Assembly (NCBI RefSeq): GCF_900156545.1
Contig: NZ_FTNW01000003.1
Location: forward strand, 372,001 to 436,000
Origin: Aquipseudomonas alcaligenes
GTDB lineage: Bacteria > Pseudomonadota > Gammaproteobacteria > Pseudomonadales > Pseudomonadaceae
Length of the DNA stretch: 64,000 bases
Direction: 5' to 3'
Made by a program: the position numbers and the translations under genes. This document shows, piece after piece, positions 60,493 to 64,000 of this stretch. The notes under the pieces were generated by a model, which made no database searches, was not told the origin of the DNA, and was given only the letters and a program-made list of their open reading frames with translations. The first letter of the stretch is position 1, and the number at the start of each line of letters is the position of its first letter.

Positions 60493-61613
60493 GCCAGAAC
60501 ATGCATTGCGAATCCCCCATCAAGCGTCGCCCGTCCCGCAAGATCTGGGTCGGCTCGGTACCGGTCGGCGGTGATGCGCCGATCGCCGTGCAGAGCATGA
60601 CCAATACCGAAACCTGCGACGTCGAGGCCACCGTTGGCCAGATTCGTCGTCTGGAAGACGCCGGCGCCGATATCGTGCGCGTCTCGGTACCGTCCATGGA
60701 GGCGGCCGAGGCCTTCGGCCGGATCAAGCAGCAGGTGCGCGTACCGCTGGTTGCCGATATTCATTTCGATTACCAGATCGCCCTGCGTGTGGCCGAGCTG
60801 GGGGTCGACTGCCTGCGTATCAATCCGGGCAATATCGGCCGGGAAGACCGTGTCAGGGCGGTGGTCGAGGCTGCGCGTGACAAGGGCATTCCGATCCGCA
60901 TCGGCGTCAATGCCGGTTCGCTGGAGAAGGACCTGCAGAAGAAATACGGCGAGCCGACGCCCGAGGCGCTGGTCGAGTCGGCGCTGCGCCATGTCGAGCA
61001 TCTCGACCGCCTGAACTTCCCTGACTTCAAGGTCAGCGTGAAGGCATCCGACGTGTTCATGGCTGTCGCCGCGTACCGCCTGCTGGCCAAGCAGATCGAG
61101 CAGCCGCTGCACCTGGGCATTACCGAGGCCGGTGGCCTGCGTTCCGGCACCGTGAAATCGGCGGTGGGCCTGGGCATGCTGCTGGCCGAGGGCATCGGCG
61201 ACACCATCCGTATCTCCCTGGCCGCCGATCCGGTGGAGGAGATCAAGGTCGGTTACGACATCCTCAAGTCCCTGCGCCTGCGCTCGCGCGGCATCAACTT
61301 CATTGCCTGCCCGAGCTGCTCGCGGCAGAACTTCGACGTGGTCAAGACCATGAACGAGCTGGAGCAGCGGGTCGAAGACCTGCTGGTACCGCTCGACGTT
61401 GCCGTGATCGGCTGCGTGGTCAATGGCCCCGGCGAGGCCAAGGAGGCGCACATCGGCCTCACCGGTGGCACGCCGAACAACCTGGTCTATATCGACGGTG
61501 CCCCGGCCTCGAAGTTGACCAACGACAACCTGGTGGATGAGCTGGAGAAGCTTATCCGCCGCAAGGCGGCCGAGAAGGCTGAGGCCGACGCGGCTGTGAT
61601 CGCCCGCGGCTGA
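60489..61613 (+). CDS. ispG: 4-hydroxy-3-methylbut-2-enyl diphosphate synthase
   Basis: A 374-residue IspG (GcpE) of the MEP isoprenoid pathway. A TIM-barrel ([32 protein letters not shown]) leads into a [4Fe-4S] domain with [10 protein letters not shown] and [13 protein letters not shown]. The start is GTG at 60489, overlapping rodZ by four bases. An ATG at 60501 is possible but lacks a ribosome site. It needs Fe-S supply from isc. Confidence 0.96.
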   Translation: MSQNMHCESPIKRRPSRKIWVGSVPVGGDAPIAVQSMTNTETCDVEATVGQIRRLEDAGADIVRVSVPSMEAAEAFGRIKQQVRVPLVADIHFDYQIALRVAELGVDCLRINPGNIGREDRVRAVVEAARDKGIPIRIGVNAGSLEKDLQKKYGEPTPEALVESALRHVEHLDRLNFPDFKVSVKASDVFMAVAAYRLLAKQIEQPLHLGITEAGGLRSGTVKSAVGLGMLLAEGIGDTIRISLAADPVEEIKVGYDILKSLRLRSRGINFIACPSCSRQNFDVVKTMNELEQRVEDLLVPLDVAVIGCVVNGPGEAKEAHIGLTGGTPNNLVYIDGAPASKLTNDNLVDELEKLIRRKAAEKAEADAAVIARG

Positions 61614-61625
61614 TAAGGAAGATTC

Positions 61626-62912
61626 GTGAGCAAGTCCCTACAAGCCATCCGTGGCATGAACGATATCCTGCCGGAGCAGACGCCTGCCTGGCGCTATCTG
61701 GAGCGCACGGTCGCCGAGCTGCTGGACGGCTATGGCTACAGTGAAATCCGCCTGCCCATCCTCGAGTTCACCGAGTTGTTCGCCCGCGGCATCGGTGAAG
61801 GCACCGATGTGGTCGACAAGGAGATGTACACCTTCCTCGACCGCAATGAGGAGTCGCTGACCCTGCGTCCGGAAGGTACTGCCGGCTGCGTGCGCGCCGT
61901 GCTCGAACACGGCCTGTCCGGTGGCGGCCAGGTACAGAAGCTCTGGTACACCGGCCCGATGTTCCGCTACGAGAAGCCGCAGAAAGGCCGCTACCGCCAG
62001 TTCCACCAGATTGGTGTGGAAGCCTTCAACCTGGCGGGGCCGGATGTCGACGCCGAGCTCATCGTGCTCACCTGGCGCCTGTGGCAGAAGCTCGGGTTGG
62101 CCGATGCGGTGAGCCTGCAGCTCAACAGCCTGGGTTCCAGCGAGGCGCGCGCCGCCTATCGCGACGCCCTGGTGGCCTATCTGCAGGAGCGTTTCGCGCA
62201 GCTCGACGAGGACAGTCAGCGTCGCCTGACCACCAATCCGCTGCGCATCCTCGACAGCAAGAATGCCCAGACCCAGGCCCTGCTGGTCGGTGCGCCGACC
62301 CTGGCCGACTACCTCGACGAGGAGTCGCGTCTGCACTTCGAGGGCGTCAAGGCGCGCCTGGACGCGGTGGGCATCCGCTACGAGATCAACCACAAGCTGG
62401 TGCGTGGTCTCGATTACTACAACCGCAGCGTGTTCGAGTGGGTTACCGACAAACTCGGCGCCCAGGGCACCGTGTGCGCCGGTGGTCGTTACGACGGCCT
62501 GGTGACCCAGCTGGGCGGCAAGCCGACGCCGGGCGTGGGCTTTGCCATGGGTGTCGAGCGCCTGATCCTGCTGCTGGAAACCCTGCAGCTGCTGCCGGAA
62601 GAGCTGAATGCCCCGGCGGATCTCTATCTCTGCGCCTTTGGCGAGGCGGCCGAACTGGCTGGCCTGGCCCTGGCCGAGCGCCTGCGCGACGCCATCCCGG
62701 GCCTGCGTCTGCTGGTCAACAGCGGTGGCGGTAGCTTCAAGAGCCAGTTCAAGAAGGCCGACAAGAGCGGCGCGCGCTTCGCCCTGATCCTGGGTGAGGA
62801 CGAACTGGCTGCCCGCGTGGTAGGTTGCAAGCCCCTGCGCGACGACGCACAGCAACAGAACATTGGCTGGGATGCGCTGCCGGCGCACCTGGCTGCCTGC
62901 CTGCAGGCCTGA
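61626..62912 (+). CDS. hisS: Histidyl-tRNA synthetase
   Basis: A 428-residue class II synthetase. Motif 2 is [19 protein letters not shown], the histidine-A loops are [17 protein letters not shown] and GGRYDGLV, and motif 3 is [11 protein letters not shown]. The anticodon-binding domain ends the protein. The start is GTG at 61626 with AAGGAAG upstream, 12 bases after ispG. Confidence 0.97.
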   Translation: MSKSLQAIRGMNDILPEQTPAWRYLERTVAELLDGYGYSEIRLPILEFTELFARGIGEGTDVVDKEMYTFLDRNEESLTLRPEGTAGCVRAVLEHGLSGGGQVQKLWYTGPMFRYEKPQKGRYRQFHQIGVEAFNLAGPDVDAELIVLTWRLWQKLGLADAVSLQLNSLGSSEARAAYRDALVAYLQERFAQLDEDSQRRLTTNPLRILDSKNAQTQALLVGAPTLADYLDEESRLHFEGVKARLDAVGIRYEINHKLVRGLDYYNRSVFEWVTDKLGAQGTVCAGGRYDGLVTQLGGKPTPGVGFAMGVERLILLLETLQLLPEELNAPADLYLCAFGEAAELAGLALAERLRDAIPGLRLLVNSGGGSFKSQFKKADKSGARFALILGEDELAARVVGCKPLRDDAQQQNIGWDALPAHLAACLQA

Positions 62913-62939
62913 GAACGAGACGAATAAGGAGTTATTGGG

Positions 62940-63581
62940 GTGAGCATGACCGAAGAAGAACAGATTGCGCAGATGAAGGACTGGTGGCAGCGCAACGGCA
63001 AACCCCTGCTGACCGGCGGCGCCCTGGCTCTGGCCCTGGTGTTCGGCTGGCAGGCCTGGCAGCAGTACCAAACCAACCAGGCCCAGGGCGCTGGCGCCCT
63101 CTATCAGCAACTGCTGGAAACCACCCTGACGCCCAGTGGCCAGCCGGATATCGGCAAGGTCACCGAGCTGGCGGGCAAGCTCAAGAGCGACTTCGCCGGC
63201 ACCCACTATGCCCAGTACGCGAGTCTGTTCGTCGCCAAGGTAGCCGTGGAAAACGGCAAGCTGGATGATGCCGCTGCCGAGCTCAAGCCGCTGCTGGACA
63301 AGCCCCGCGATGCCACCATCGGCGAGCTGGCGCGCCAGCGCCTGGCGCGTGTACTCGCCGCCCAGGGCAAGGCCGAAGAAGGTCTCAAACTGCTCGACGG
63401 CGAGGCTGAGAAGGCCTGGCTGGCCGCGCGCGAAGAACTGCGTGGCGACCTGCTGGTGCAGCTGGGTCGTGGCGACGAAGCACACAAGGCCTATCAGAAG
63501 GCCAAGGACGCTCTGCACGAAGATGCTGCCGTCGGTGGCCTGCAGATGAAACTCGATGACCTGGCGAAAGGGGATGCCTGA
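62940..63581 (+). CDS. yfgM: YfgM/UPF0070 family TPR membrane protein
   Basis: A 213-residue protein with a short cytoplasmic start (SMTEEEQIAQMKDWWQRNG), one membrane helix (about 23-41, LTGGALALALVFGWQAW) and a periplasmic TPR-like domain. In E. coli YfgM is an ancillary subunit of the SecYEG/PpiD complex. The start is GTG at 62940 with AAGGAG eight bases upstream; ATG at 62946 is the alternative. It lies between hisS and bamB, as in E. coli. Confidence 0.92.
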   Translation: MSMTEEEQIAQMKDWWQRNGKPLLTGGALALALVFGWQAWQQYQTNQAQGAGALYQQLLETTLTPSGQPDIGKVTELAGKLKSDFAGTHYAQYASLFVAKVAVENGKLDDAAAELKPLLDKPRDATIGELARQRLARVLAAQGKAEEGLKLLDGEAEKAWLAAREELRGDLLVQLGRGDEAHKAYQKAKDALHEDAAVGGLQMKLDDLAKGDA

Positions 63582-63582
63582 C

Positions 63583-64000
63583 GTGATGCGTTGGAAGAAT
63601 GCCGCCGTGCTGGCCCTGGCCGTGATGGCCGTGGGGTGCAGCAGCAACAGCAAGAAGGAACTGCCGCCGAACGAGTTGCCCGATATCCAGGAGGAAGTGC
63701 GCCTGGATGCCCAGTGGAGCCGCTCCATCGGCGATGGTCAGGGCGAACTGTACAACCTGCTGACCCCGGCCGTGGATGGCGAGCGGCTGTATGCCGCGGC
63801 CGTCAACGGTGAAGTGGTCGCCCTCGATCGCCTGACCGGTGACAAGTTCTGGGAAGTCGAACTGGATCTGCCGGTTTCCGGTGGCGTCGGCGCCGGCTAC
63901 GGCCTGGTGCTGGTCGGCACCCTCAAGGGTGAAGTGATCGCCCTGGATGCCAGCAGCGGCGAAGAGAAGTGGCGCGCCCGTGTCACCAGCGAAGTACTCT
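63583..64000 (+). CDS. bamB: Outer-membrane assembly lipoprotein BamB, N-terminal part (cut by window edge)
   Basis: About 139 codons are visible. A lipoprotein signal with lipobox MAVGC is followed by SSNSKKELPPNELPDIQEEV. The first beta-propeller blades begin at QWSRSIGDGQGELYNLLTPA, with repeats such as VNGEVVALDRLTGDKFWEVE and LKGEVIALDASSGEEKWRA. BamB helps BamA insert beta-barrel proteins. The start is GTG at 63583 or ATG at 63586. The frame is open to the right edge. Confidence 0.95.
   Translation, partial: MMRWKNAAVLALAVMAVGCSSNSKKELPPNELPDIQEEVRLDAQWSRSIGDGQGELYNLLTPAVDGERLYAAAVNGEVVALDRLTGDKFWEVELDLPVSGGVGAGYGLVLVGTLKGEVIALDASSGEEKWRARVTSEVL

Overview
The window is a dense, high-GC chromosomal stretch from a Pseudomonas-type gammaproteobacterium. 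The assignment rests on gene content: cbrXAB with a CrcZ-type small RNA beside pcnB, the phuR / phuSTUVW haem locus, colRS, a MexVW-type efflux pair, the imelysin (IcmP) cluster, and the order queA-tgt-yajC-secDF ... suhB-trmJ-cysE-iscRSUA-hscBA-fdx-iscX-ndk-rlmN-pilF-rodZ-ispG-hisS-yfgM-bamB. The species cannot be fixed from sequence alone. Almost all of it is core genome. I see no insertion sequence, prophage, CRISPR array or rRNA; the one mobile-type element is a REP doublet.

Layout. (1) 1-10 kb: a minus-strand carbon/nutrient control block runs dksA - gluQ - cbrX - cbrA - cbrB - crcZ - pcnB (cut by the left edge). CbrA/CbrB should activate crcZ from a sigma-54 promoter, and six CA-rich stretches in crcZ can titrate Hfq/Crc. 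A plus-strand aminotransferase-sfsA-GNAT operon and a small Rieske protein follow. (2) 10-17.6 kb: haem uptake, with phuR (minus) divergent from phuSTUVW (plus), a candidate Fur box between them, and a REP doublet between phuV and phuW. (3) 17.7-27.3 kb: an SDR reductase divergent from a HugZ-like protein, fxsA, groES-groEL behind a sigma-32 promoter, a PAP2 phosphatase plus LTA-synthase-like sulfatase operon divergent from colRS, and a small unknown exported protein. (4) 27.4-38.8 kb, all minus: mexW and mexV, a chemoreceptor, and a periplasmic iron cluster (imelysin icmP, di-haem oxidoreductase, imelysin-like lipoprotein, DUF1513) with a good Fur box upstream. (5) 38.9-42.5 kb: LemA, a GIDE-domain membrane protein carrying an EF-hand, an RDD protein, a cold-shock protein, tRNA-Leu(CAA) and an orphan solute-binding protein. 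(6) 42.5-64 kb: queuosine genes, the Sec accessory operon, suhB, trmJ-cysE, the full isc operon behind two abutting IscR-type sites, ndk, and the rlmN-to-bamB run, with bamB cut by the right edge.

Two themes recur. One is iron: haem import, imelysins and Fe-S assembly with IscR, and Fur-like signals at two loci. The other is envelope control: ColRS, PAP2/sulfatase, MexVW, FxsA, LemA/GIDE, Sec, RodZ and Bam. I see no wholly new multi-gene system. The most useful leads are the DNA-level signals (crcZ region, mexV operator over its -35, AlgU-like promoter before an unknown secreted peptide) and two protein contexts (EF-hand in the GIDE protein; PAP2-sulfatase facing colRS).
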